From Flavobacteriales bacterium (GTDB lineage Bacteria; Bacteroidota; Bacteroidia; Flavobacteriales_F; PHOS-HE28), in NCBI GenBank assembly GCA_023957375.1, contig JAMLHB010000002.1:868001-932000 (forward strand): 64,000 nt of DNA, written 5' to 3'. The notes under the pieces are model-generated. The model saw only the letters and a program-made list of their open reading frames with translations, did no database searches and had not been told where the DNA came from. Shown piece by piece: positions 1 through 7,516 of the stretch. Positions within the stretch are counted from its first letter, which is position 1; each line of letters starts with the position of its first letter. Made by a program: the position numbers and the translations under genes.

Positions 1-516
1 TCTTTGGTGCGCAATGACATCACCGTGGCCTTGGAAGGCTCCGGTGCACATGCGGAACTGAACGGCGTGTACCTGCTGAACGGCAATGCCCACTGCGACA
101 ACCACAGCTACATCGGCCACAACGTGCCCGACTGCACCAGCGACGAACTATACAAGGGCGTGGTGGGCGGCAAGGCCACGGGTGTGTTCAACGGCAAGGT
201 GTACGTGAAGCAGGACGCGCAGCGCACCCGCGCCTACCAACGCAACGCGAACGTGTTGCAGGGCGACCTGGCGCGCGTGTACTCCAAGCCCGAGCTGGAG
301 ATCTATGCCGACGACGTGAAGTGCAGCCACGGCTGCACCATCGGCCGCATGGACGAGCAGGCCATTTTCTACCTGCGCTCCCGCGGGGTGAGCGAAGCCG
401 AGGCCTGGCGCATGATGTCGCACGCCTTCGTGGCCGAAGTGTTGGAACGCATTGAAAACACCCAGTGGAAGGAACATTTGGGCCGCATGATGGACCGTAA
501 GCTCGAAGACCTGTGA
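1..516 (+). CDS. sufD: SufD-type Fe-S cluster assembly scaffold protein, C-terminal part
   Basis: This is the C-terminal 171 codons of a SufB/SufD-family protein; the reading frame is open to the window edge, so the start lies upstream. SufD forms the SufBCD scaffold that builds Fe-S clusters in the cytoplasm. The visible part shows the right-handed beta-helix core of the family, the GKVYVKQDAQRTRAYQRN stretch, the conserved DDVKCSHGCTIG segment and the C-terminal helix (AFVAEVLERI) typical of SufD. SufS, SufE and a DUF59 protein follow on the same strand, which is the usual Bacteroidota suf order (sufBCDSE). SufD is preferred over SufB because it directly precedes sufS; SufB would normally be longer and lie further upstream. 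Confidence 0.9.
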   Translation, partial: SLVRNDITVALEGSGAHAELNGVYLLNGNAHCDNHSYIGHNVPDCTSDELYKGVVGGKATGVFNGKVYVKQDAQRTRAYQRNANVLQGDLARVYSKPELEIYADDVKCSHGCTIGRMDEQAIFYLRSRGVSEAEAWRMMSHAFVAEVLERIENTQWKEHLGRMMDRKLEDL

Positions 517-564
517 ACACACGCCGCCAGGCCCGGCAGGGACGCGGCACAACAACTCGACAAG

Positions 565-1863
565 ATGATCTCCCCGGCGGTGAATGCAGCATACGATGTG
601 GAAAGCCTGCGCGCCGAGTTTCCGGTACTGGGCGAGCAGGTGCACGGCAAGTCACTGGTCTACTTCGACAATGCCGCCACCACCCAGAAACCGAAACAGG
701 TGATCGAGGCGGTGGACCACTACTACCGCGCCTACAACTCCAACGTCCACCGCGGGGCGCACATGCTAAGTTCCTTGGCCACCGAGGCACAGGAAAACGC
801 GCGCGAGGCCCTGCGCGCGCACATCAACGCGCGGCGCGCACACGAGGTGGTCTTCACCGCCGGCACCACGGCCAGCCTGAACATGGCGGCGGGAAGCCTT
901 GGCCAGCTGTTGCTGAAGCCCGGTGACGAAGTGCTGGTGACCGCCATGGAGCACCACGCCAACATCGTGCCTTGGCAGTTTGCATGCGAACGCCATGGCG
1001 CCAAGTTGAAGGTGGTCCCGATCACCGGCGAGGGGGAGCTGGACCTTCCCGTCATTCCGGGCTTGCCCCGGAATCCCGGCTTGTTCACCGACCAACCGGG
1101 TCAAGCCCCGAATCCCGGCTTGTTCACGGACCGCACGAAGATCCTCGCCATCGCGCACGTCAGCAACACGCTCGGCACCATCAATCCGGTGAAGGAGCTG
1201 GTGGCTGAAGCGAAGAGGCGCGGTATCGCCACGGTGGTGGACGGAGCACAGGCCATTGCCCACCTGCCCGTGGACGTGCAGGACCTGGGCTGCGACCTGT
1301 ACGCCTTCAGCGGGCACAAGATGTACGCCCCCACGGGCATTGGCGTGCTTTACGGCCGCGAAGAGCTGTTGGAGCAAATGCCGCCGTGGTCCGGTGGCGG
1401 GGAAATGATCGACCGGGTGACCTTCGAACGCACCACCTATGCCGGACTGCCCTTCAAGTTTGAGGCGGGCACGCCGCACATCGCGGGCATCATCGGCTTA
1501 GGTGCCGCTGTGAACTGGATCGAAAGCCGCGGCAAGGAGGCCATGGCCGCGCATGAGGAGGCCCTGCTGGAGCATGCCACCGAAACGCTCTCGGCCATCG
1601 ACGGGCTGCGCATCATTGGCACGGCCGCCAAGAAGGTCGGCGTGGTCAGCTTCGTGGTGGAAGGCGTGCACCACAGCGACCTTGGCACCCTGCTGGACCA
1701 ACAGGGCATCGCCGTGCGCACGGGCCACCACTGCACCCAGCCCCTGATGCAGTGCTTCAACATCACGGGCACCACCAGGGCCAGCTTTGCTCCCTACAAT
1801 ACGATCGGTGAAGTGGATGCCATGGTGGCCGCCACGCGCAGGGCCGTAAACATGCTGAGATGA
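565..1863 (+). CDS. sufS: SufS-family cysteine desulfurase
   Basis: This 432-aa PLP enzyme takes sulfur from cysteine and passes it via SufE to the SufBCD scaffold. The PLP lysine is Lys252 in FSGHKMYAPTG, and the persulfide cysteine is Cys390 in RTGHHCTQPLM. The N-terminal FPVLGEQVHGKSLVYFDNAA and the HHANIVPW motif are typical. The protein is somewhat longer than the usual 405-415 aa. The excess lies at residues 162-189, where a short linker between GELDL and RTKILAIAHVSN is replaced by an imperfect tandem of PNPGLFTD-like units encoded by a palindromic repeat (separate entry). The start at 565 matches the family N-terminus. The stop overlaps the sufE start (ATGA), so the two are probably translationally coupled. 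Confidence 0.95.
   Translation: MISPAVNAAYDVESLRAEFPVLGEQVHGKSLVYFDNAATTQKPKQVIEAVDHYYRAYNSNVHRGAHMLSSLATEAQENAREALRAHINARRAHEVVFTAGTTASLNMAAGSLGQLLLKPGDEVLVTAMEHHANIVPWQFACERHGAKLKVVPITGEGELDLPVIPGLPRNPGLFTDQPGQAPNPGLFTDRTKILAIAHVSNTLGTINPVKELVAEAKRRGIATVVDGAQAIAHLPVDVQDLGCDLYAFSGHKMYAPTGIGVLYGREELLEQMPPWSGGGEMIDRVTFERTTYAGLPFKFEAGTPHIAGIIGLGAAVNWIESRGKEAMAAHEEALLEHATETLSAIDGLRIIGTAAKKVGVVSFVVEGVHHSDLGTLLDQQGIAVRTGHHCTQPLMQCFNITGTTRASFAPYNTIGEVDAMVAATRRAVNMLR
1051..1132. repeat. Palindromic repeat inserted in frame within sufS
   Basis: ATTCCGGG (1054-1061) and CCCGGAAT (1067-1074) form a perfect 8-bp inverted repeat with a 5-nt loop. Following this, GAATCCCGGCTTGTTCAC recurs almost exactly at 1071-1088 and 1110-1127, giving a roughly 39-bp tandem. 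The insertion is a multiple of three in effect and is translated as residues 163-189 of SufS. It resembles the protein-coding palindromic elements described in Rickettsia, and the GTCATTCCGGGCTTGCCC-type dispersed repeats seen in several bacterial genomes; that relationship is inferred from sequence look alone. Confidence 0.75.
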
Positions 1864-2279
1864 CCACCCCCATCGCACAAATCCAGCAGGAGCTCGTGGA
1901 CGAGTTTGCCATGTTCCAGGACTGGCAGGACCGCTATGAACACCTCATCGGCATGGCCAAGGGGCTGCAGACGATCGATCCAAGCCGCAAGTTGGACGAC
2001 AACCTGGTGCGCGGATGCCAGAGCCGGGTGTGGCTGCACGGCGAGAAGGTGGACGGCAAGGTGTGCTTCACCGCCGACAGCGATGCGTTGATCACCAAGG
2101 GCATCGTGGCCCTGCTGGTGCGCGTGTACAGCGGCCATACCCCGCAGGAGATCCTCGGTGCCTCGTCGGAGTTCATCGACCGCATCGGCCTGCGCCAGCA
2201 CCTGAGCCCCAACCGCGCCAACGGGCTCAGCGCCATGATCGACCAGATGAAACATTACGCACTGGCGTTCTCCGCATGA
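1860..2279 (+). CDS. sufE: SufE-family sulfur acceptor protein
   Basis: A 139-aa cytoplasmic SufE protein that accepts persulfide sulfur from SufS and stimulates its activity. The acceptor is Cys53 in LVRGCQSRVWL, the family signature. The C-terminal LSPNRANGLSAMIDQMK is also typical. The start overlaps the sufS stop by 4 nt, consistent with coupled expression of the desulfurase pair. About 130 nt without a gene follow before the DUF59 gene; apart from a weak GGGG/CCCC hairpin I see nothing in that gap. Confidence 0.95.
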   Translation: MTTPIAQIQQELVDEFAMFQDWQDRYEHLIGMAKGLQTIDPSRKLDDNLVRGCQSRVWLHGEKVDGKVCFTADSDALITKGIVALLVRVYSGHTPQEILGASSEFIDRIGLRQHLSPNRANGLSAMIDQMKHYALAFSA

Positions 2280-2409
2280 AGCAGCAAAGCGAAATGCAAG
2301 ATGGGGCTGCTCCCTTCGGTCGTGGGGGTACATTGTCCCCTGCTTTTGCCCAAGGTCCTATGCGAAATGCCATACAGTCCTGCGATCCACATAGGACAGC
2401 ACCCGAACC

Positions 2410-2730
2410 ATGACTTCCGAGGAGAAACAGCAATTGGAGGAACGCGTCGTAATGACGCTGAAGACCATCTATGACCCGGAAATTCCCGTGGACATCTACG
2501 AGCTGGGCCTGATCTACGATGTGGTGGTGAACGACGACGCCAGCATTTACGTGAAGATGACGCTCACCAGCCCTTCGTGCCCGGTGGCGGGCTCCCTGCC
2601 CGGCGAGGTGGAGGAGAAGGTGGCACAGACCATGGGCGCCAACGGGGCCAAGGTGGACCTCACCTTCGAGCCGCCTTGGACGCGGGACATGATGAGCGAG
2701 GTGGCCCAGCTCGAACTGGGATTCATGTGA
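2410..2730 (+). CDS. MIP18/DUF59-family Fe-S assembly protein (SufT-like)
   Basis: A 106-aa protein of the DUF59 (MIP18) family, which helps Fe-S cluster maturation or delivery. It shows the characteristic YDPEIPVDIYELGLIYD segment and the TSPSCPVAGSLPGEV loop with the conserved cysteine. It is the last gene of the suf cluster here, 130 nt after sufE, and is convergent with nuoF. SUF-associated DUF59 proteins are often called SufT. A role in loading complex I, whose genes sit next to it, is possible but is only inference from position. Confidence 0.88.
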   Translation: MTSEEKQQLEERVVMTLKTIYDPEIPVDIYELGLIYDVVVNDDASIYVKMTLTSPSCPVAGSLPGEVEEKVAQTMGANGAKVDLTFEPPWTRDMMSEVAQLELGFM

Positions 2731-2731
2731 T

Positions 2732-2753
2732 CCCCGCCCAAGCGGCGGCGGGG
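2732..2753. terminator. GC hairpin between convergent genes
   Basis: CCCCGCC (2732-2738) pairs with GGCGGGG (2747-2753), separated by 8 nt. It lies exactly between the DUF59 stop and the nuoF stop, where a bidirectional transcription end is expected. There is no T-tract, so termination activity is inferred from position and structure only. Confidence 0.45.
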
Positions 2754-4112
2754 TCAATTGGCGTAGGACTTCTCCGGATAAGGGATCGGGTCCTTTTCGC
2801 AGTGCTTGGGGTCCTTCACCTTGGTGGGGTGCGTGGCGTGGTACTCGAACTCGTGCCGGAAATGTCGGATGGACGCCGCCACGGGCCAGGAGGCCGCATC
2901 GCCGAAGGGGCAGATGGTGTTGCCCTCGATGCGCCGCTGGATATCCCACAGCAGGTCGATATCGTCCGTGCGCGCCGTGCCGTGCTCCAAGCGGTAGAGC
3001 ACCTTCTCCATCCAGCCGGTGCCCTCGCGGCAGGGGCTGCACTGGCCGCAACTTTCATGGTGGTAGAAACGTGAATGGTTCCACGTGGCGCGCACGATGC
3101 ACGCCGAGTCGTTGAACACATAGAATCCGCCGGACCCCAGCATGCTCCCGGTCTCGAAACCGCCGTCGCTCAAACTCTCGTAGGTCATTAGGCGGGTTTC
3201 GAACTTGGCCGTGCGGAACAGCAGTTCAGCCGGCAGGATGGGCACGGAGGAACCACCCGGGATGCAGGCCTTCAGTGGCCGGCCGCCGCTCACTCCCCCG
3301 CAGTACTGGTCGCTGTTCACGAACTCCTCCACCGACACGCCCAGTTCGATCTCGTACACGCCCGGCTTGTTGATGTGGCCGGCGGCGCTGATGAGCTTGG
3401 TGCCGGTGCTGCGGCCAATGCCGATCTTGGCATATTCCTCGCCGCCGTCGTTGATGATGGGCACCACGGCGCAGATCGTCTCCACGTTGTTCACCACGGT
3501 GGGCCGCTGCCACAGGCCCTTCACCGCCGGGAAGGGCGGCTTGATCCGCGGGTTGCCGCGCTTGCCCTCCAAGCTTTCCAGCAGGGCCGTCTCCTCCCCG
3601 CAGATGTATGCCCCTGCGCCCACATGCACGTAGATCTCAAGGTCGTAGCCGGTGCCCAGGATGTTCTTGCCCAGCCAACCGGCCGCACGCGCCTCGGCAA
3701 TAGCCTGCTCCAGGATCCGCGCGATGTAGAAGTACTCGCCGCGGATGTAGATGTACGCCGTGTTCACCCCCATGGCGAAGGAGCTCGGTATCATCCCTTC
3801 GATCAGCAGGTGGGGGATGCGCTGCATCAGGTAGCGGTCCTTGAAGGTGCCCGGCTCGCTCTCGTCCGCGTTCACCACCAAATAGCGGGGCACGCCCTCG
3901 GGCTTGGCTAAGAAGCTCCATTTCATGCCGGTGGGGAAGCCCGCACCGCCCCGGCCGCGCAGGCCGCTCTTCTTCACTTCCTCCAGCACCGCTTCGGGCG
4001 CCATGGTCTTCAACGCCTTTTCCACGCTTCGGTAGCCACCGTTGGCGCGGTAGCCCTCAAGTCCGCGGATACCGGGCTTGTTGATGTGCTCAAGCAGAAG
4101 CTGTCGTCCCAT
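2754..4112 (-). CDS. nuoF: NADH-quinone oxidoreductase subunit F
   Basis: A 452-aa peripheral-arm subunit of respiratory complex I that binds FMN and NADH and carries the N3 4Fe-4S cluster. The FMN/NADH glycine-rich loop is GRGGAGFPTGMKWSF, followed by GAGAYICGEETALLESLEG. The cluster ligands are in ESCGQCSPCREGT and the later NTICPFGDAA cysteine. Length matches the family. It overlaps nuoE by 23 nt and is the last nuo gene here: the next gene downstream is the convergent suf cluster, so nuoG-N must be encoded elsewhere. Confidence 0.97.
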   Translation of the reverse strand: MGRQLLLEHINKPGIRGLEGYRANGGYRSVEKALKTMAPEAVLEEVKKSGLRGRGGAGFPTGMKWSFLAKPEGVPRYLVVNADESEPGTFKDRYLMQRIPHLLIEGMIPSSFAMGVNTAYIYIRGEYFYIARILEQAIAEARAAGWLGKNILGTGYDLEIYVHVGAGAYICGEETALLESLEGKRGNPRIKPPFPAVKGLWQRPTVVNNVETICAVVPIINDGGEEYAKIGIGRSTGTKLISAAGHINKPGVYEIELGVSVEEFVNSDQYCGGVSGGRPLKACIPGGSSVPILPAELLFRTAKFETRLMTYESLSDGGFETGSMLGSGGFYVFNDSACIVRATWNHSRFYHHESCGQCSPCREGTGWMEKVLYRLEHGTARTDDIDLLWDIQRRIEGNTICPFGDAASWPVAASIRHFRHEFEYHATHPTKVKDPKHCEKDPIPYPEKSYAN

Positions 4113-4704
4113 TTTCCGCAGGCGTATCGATGTGGTCGGTGTAGTTGGTGCGCGTTTCCTTCCCCCTGAGCTGTTCGATCAGTTGGTCCACCTTTTCGAT
4201 GGTGAGGTGTTCGTGGTACTTGGCCCCGCATTGCAGCATGGGCGCTCCGCCGCAGCTGCCTAGGCACTGCACGGCGCGCAGGGTGAACATTCCGTCGGGG
4301 GTGGTTTGGCCGGCCTTGATGCCCAAGCGCTTTTCGATGTGCTCGATCAGGTCGTCGCTCCCGCGCAGCATGCAGGGCGCGGTTTCGCAGACGTCCAGCA
4401 CGTGCTTGCCCACCGGCTCCAAGTGGAACATGCTGTAGAAGGTGGCCACCTCGTACACCTCGATGTACTGGATGCCCAGCAGGTTGGCCACTGCGTCCAT
4501 GGCGGGCACGCTCAGCCAACCGTCATTGTCCGCTTGGGCGATGTGCAGGATGGGGATCAGCGCGCTCTTGCTGAACTCTCCCGGGTAATGGGTCATCAGC
4601 TCGCGGCACTCGGCCAGGGCCGGCCCGCTGAAGGTGAAGGGGGTGATGCCCCCGTTGCTGTTGTCGGGTGTTGCGTCGTGGCGGTCCATGTGGGGCTCAA
4701 GCAT
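4090..4704 (-). CDS. nuoE: NADH-quinone oxidoreductase subunit E
   Basis: A 204-aa thioredoxin-fold subunit of complex I holding the 2Fe-2S cluster N1a. The cysteine ligands lie in CETAPCMLRG and in QCLGSCGGAP, with the family spacing. The start chosen is the ATG at 4704, overlapping the nuoD stop by 8 nt; a second ATG at 4689 would avoid the overlap and drop five residues. It overlaps nuoF downstream, so D, E and F are tightly coupled. Confidence 0.95.
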   Translation of the reverse strand: MLEPHMDRHDATPDNSNGGITPFTFSGPALAECRELMTHYPGEFSKSALIPILHIAQADNDGWLSVPAMDAVANLLGIQYIEVYEVATFYSMFHLEPVGKHVLDVCETAPCMLRGSDDLIEHIEKRLGIKAGQTTPDGMFTLRAVQCLGSCGGAPMLQCGAKYHEHLTIEKVDQLIEQLRGKETRTNYTDHIDTPAENGTTASA

Positions 4705-5935
4705 CAAGTTCGCCCGCGATCACGTTCAGGCTGCTCATGGTGAGGATGGCGTCGCTGAGCATACCTCCCTTGATGATCTCCGGGAAGGCTTGGTAATAAA
4801 TGAAACAGGGGCGGCGCAGGTGGACTCGGAAGGGATTTTTGCCGCCATCGCTGACGATGTAAAAGCCCAGTTCGCCGTTTCCGCCTTCCACACAGTGGTA
4901 GATCTCGCCCACGGGCACCTCCACTTCGCCCATCACGATCTTGAAGTGGTAGATCAGTGCCTCCATGTCGTTGTATACCTCTTCCTTGGGGGGAAGCACC
5001 CAGTCGGGCACGTCGGCGTGGTACGTGGTCTTGTCGCTGATCTTGTCCAGCTTGTCCAAGGCTTGGCGCACGATGGAGATGCTCTGGCGCATTTCCTCCT
5101 GGCGCACGGTGTAGCGGTCGTACACGTCTCCGCTGCGGCCCACGGGGATGGCAAAATCGAACTCCTTGTACGCGCTGTACGGGTCGGCCACGCGCACGTC
5201 GTAATCCACCCCGGCGGCGCGCAGGTTGGGGCCGGTAAAGCCCCATTGCAGGGCACGCTCGGCCGAAATGGGGCCGCAGTTGATGCAGCGGTCCATGAAG
5301 ATCCGGTTGCGCACCATCAGCTTGTCGAACTCATCGAGCACGGCGGGCAGCTCCTTGATGATGGAGCGGATGCGCTGCCAGGCCAGCTCGGTGAAATTGC
5401 GCTCGAATCCGCCTATGCGGCCCATGTTCGTCGTTAGGCGCGCACCGCAGATCTCCTCGTACACCTCGTAGATCTTCTCCCGCCACTGGTACACGTACAG
5501 GAAGGGGGTGGTGGCCCCGGAATCTTGGCAGATGATGGTGTTGCAGATGATGTGGTCGGTGATCCGCGACAGCTCCATGATGATCACCCGCATGTATTCC
5601 ACCCGTTGTGGCAGATCGATGCCCAGCAGCTTTTCCACGGCCATGTGCCACCCGAAGTTGTTGATCGGCGCACTGCAGTAGTTCATCCGGTCGGTGAGGG
5701 TGGTGATCTGGTAGAACGGCCTGCGCTCGCAGATCTTCTCGAAGGCCCGGTGGATGTAACCGATGGTCTGCTCGGTGTCCAGGATGATCTCGCCGTCCAA
5801 GGTGAGCACGTTCTGGAAAATGCCATGGGTGGCCGGGTGTGTGGGGCCGAGGTTGAGCGTGGTGAGCTCCTTCAGGCCCTCGCCCGGCACTTGGTCCTCC
5901 GTCCACAGGTCGGGGCGCGCTGCGGGTTCCTTCAT
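4697..5935 (-). CDS. nuoD: NADH-quinone oxidoreductase subunit D (49 kDa)
   Basis: A 412-aa complex I subunit of the connecting module that helps form the quinone site. It shows LGPTHPATHGIFQ near the N-terminus, GYIHRAFEKICE, the TDRMNYCSAPINN segment and the C-terminal MSSLNVIAGELDA, which is the usual terminus. The start is the ATG at 5935 (MKEPAARP), overlapping the nuoC stop as ATGA. The frame stays open further upstream, but those 134 codons are a shadow of nuoC with no family similarity. Confidence 0.96.
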   Translation of the reverse strand: MKEPAARPDLWTEDQVPGEGLKELTTLNLGPTHPATHGIFQNVLTLDGEIILDTEQTIGYIHRAFEKICERRPFYQITTLTDRMNYCSAPINNFGWHMAVEKLLGIDLPQRVEYMRVIIMELSRITDHIICNTIICQDSGATTPFLYVYQWREKIYEVYEEICGARLTTNMGRIGGFERNFTELAWQRIRSIIKELPAVLDEFDKLMVRNRIFMDRCINCGPISAERALQWGFTGPNLRAAGVDYDVRVADPYSAYKEFDFAIPVGRSGDVYDRYTVRQEEMRQSISIVRQALDKLDKISDKTTYHADVPDWVLPPKEEVYNDMEALIYHFKIVMGEVEVPVGEIYHCVEGGNGELGFYIVSDGGKNPFRVHLRRPCFIYYQAFPEIIKGGMLSDAILTMSSLNVIAGELDA

Positions 5936-6444
5936 CGTCCGAAAAAGGTGTTGTCCTTGTCGTCCCGCGTGGGGTCTTCCAAGGGATAATCCTTGCGCAG
6001 GGGGAAGGCCGGGAAGTCCTCCATGTTCAGGATGCGTTTCATGTTGGGGTGCCCGGTGAAGTTGATCCCGAAGAAGTCCCAGGTTTCCCGCTCCATCCAG
6101 TTGGCGGTGGGCCACAGGTCGGTAACGGTGGGCAGTTTGGCCTCGTGGAGGGAGGTGAAGGTTTTCACGCGGATGCGGTGGCCATTGCGCATGCTGTGCA
6201 GGAAGTACACCGCGCCCAGTTCCAGCTCCAGGCCGGGGAAGTGCATGCCGCACAGGGAGGTGAGGAAGTTGAAGTCCAGCTCGGCCTTCAGGAAGGCGAG
6301 CACCTCGTGGACCTGCTCCCTGGGCACCGTGAAGCACATGGTGTCGTACAGGCGCTCATGGGTAAAGCCTGCCGGGCCGAACCGCTCGGACAGCTTGTCG
6401 ATCGTGAGCTGGTCACGGTCTGCTTTGATGGTGAATGCTGGCAC
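5932..6444 (-). CDS. nuoC: NADH-quinone oxidoreductase subunit C (30 kDa)
   Basis: A 170-aa complex I peripheral subunit that pairs with NuoD. The signature ERETWDFFGINFTGHP followed by MKRILNMEDF and PLRKDYPLED is present near the C-terminus. It is a separate NuoC and not a NuoCD fusion. It is spaced 3 nt from nuoB and overlaps nuoD by 4 nt, indicating one transcript. Confidence 0.95.
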   Translation of the reverse strand: MPAFTIKADRDQLTIDKLSERFGPAGFTHERLYDTMCFTVPREQVHEVLAFLKAELDFNFLTSLCGMHFPGLELELGAVYFLHSMRNGHRIRVKTFTSLHEAKLPTVTDLWPTANWMERETWDFFGINFTGHPNMKRILNMEDFPAFPLRKDYPLEDPTRDDKDNTFFGR

Positions 6445-6447
6445 GGT

Positions 6448-7032
6448 TCAGTTGATCTTATACTGGTTGAGCAGATCTTCGTACTCCTTGCTGTAGCGGC
6501 GGCGCAGGCCCTCGTTCTGGGCAAGGTCCTGGATCATCATGATGCCGTCGATCACCTGCTCCGGCCGGGGCGGGCAGCCGGGCACGTACACGTCCACGGG
6601 AATGACGCGGTCGATCCCCTGAAGCACGCTGTAGGTGTCGAAGATGCCGCCGCTGCTGGCGCAGGCGCCCATGCTCAGCACCCATTTGGGCTCGGCCATC
6701 TGCATGTACACCTCGCGCAGTACGGGGGCCATTTTCTTGGCAATGGTGCCCATTACCATCAGCAGGTCGCTTTGGCGCGGGCTGAAGCTGAGGCGCTCCA
6801 TGCCGAAGCGGGCCAGGTCGTAGTGCGAGCTCATCAGGCTCATGAACTCGATGCCGCAGCAACTGGTGGCGAACGGCAGCGGCCACAGGCTGTTCTTGCG
6901 CGCCATGCCGATCACTTTATCCGCGCTGGTGGCGAAGAATCCCGTGCCTGAGTAGCCCGGGGGGCCTTCGGGCACAATGATGGGCTTCTCACGCTTGGGG
7001 GTTGGCCCCGGTTGGTCTTTCCTGTCGCTCAT
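6448..7032 (-). CDS. nuoB: NADH-quinone oxidoreductase subunit B
   Basis: A 194-aa complex I subunit carrying the last cluster, N2, next to the quinone site. The four cluster cysteines are visible in [19 protein letters not shown] and VPGCPPRPE. The start is the ATG at 7032 (MSDRKDQPG); the frame extends to a GTG at 7068, but that would add 12 non-conserved residues. The C-terminal [13 protein letters not shown] tail is slightly longer than in E. coli NuoB. Confidence 0.95.
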   Translation of the reverse strand: MSDRKDQPGPTPKREKPIIVPEGPPGYSGTGFFATSADKVIGMARKNSLWPLPFATSCCGIEFMSLMSSHYDLARFGMERLSFSPRQSDLLMVMGTIAKKMAPVLREVYMQMAEPKWVLSMGACASSGGIFDTYSVLQGIDRVIPVDVYVPGCPPRPEQVIDGIMMIQDLAQNEGLRRRYSKEYEDLLNQYKIN

Positions 7033-7069
7033 GTTCTCTCTTGAATAGCCATCGTGGCGCGTGCGCACC

Positions 7070-7432
7070 TCACTCCCACTTCAGGGCACCTTTCTTGATC
7101 ACGTAGAAGAAGCCTGCCAACACAAAGGCGAGGAAGACCAGCATCTCCATTAAACCGAACCAGCCCAGGGCCTTGAAGTTCACCGCCCACGGGTACAGGA
7201 AGATCACCTCCACGTCGAACAACACGAAGAGGATGGCGATCAGGAAATATTTCACGGCAAAGGGGGCGCGTGCGTTGCCGTGCTGCTCAATGCCGCACTC
7301 AAAGCTCTCCTCCTTGTGCCGCCCGCCGCGCTTGGGGCCCACCCAGGCGGCAAAGCCGAGCGCCACGCCCACGAAGCCGGCGGCAATGATCACTTGGATG
7401 ATCACGGGAAGGAAATCATGCGGAGTGCCCAT
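7070..7432 (-). CDS. nuoA: NADH-quinone oxidoreductase subunit A
   Basis: A 120-aa membrane subunit of complex I with three predicted transmembrane helices: residues about 8-30, 61-82 and 90-112. The conserved loop [15 protein letters not shown] and the acidic [13 protein letters not shown] in TM2 identify NuoA. It is the first gene of the nuoABCDEF operon. A candidate promoter box lies 47 nt upstream. Confidence 0.95.
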   Translation of the reverse strand: MGTPHDFLPVIIQVIIAAGFVGVALGFAAWVGPKRGGRHKEESFECGIEQHGNARAPFAVKYFLIAILFVLFDVEVIFLYPWAVNFKALGWFGLMEMLVFLAFVLAGFFYVIKKGALKWE

Positions 7433-7478
7433 GTGGTTTCAAATTCCGTGCGAACCTAAGGCTGCGCTGCGGACCTTG

Positions 7479-7486
7479 CAAAGGTA
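7479..7486 (-). promoter_or_regulatory. Candidate -7 box for the nuo operon
   Basis: On the minus strand this reads TACCTTTG, a match to the Bacteroidota -7 consensus TAnnTTTG, 46 nt before the nuoA start. No clear -33 TTG is seen at the expected spacing. Confidence 0.45.
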
Positions 7487-7516
7487 AGGGCATGCGGCAT
7501 GGCCGCCTGACCTCCG

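Noticed and set aside
766..1479. Minus-strand frame opposite sufS (237 codons)
   Set aside because: Antisense shadow of a conserved gene.
5936..6337. N-terminal extension of nuoD by 134 codons
   Set aside because: These codons overlap nuoC in another frame and are not conserved in NuoD; the ATG at 5935 overlaps the nuoC stop as ATGA.
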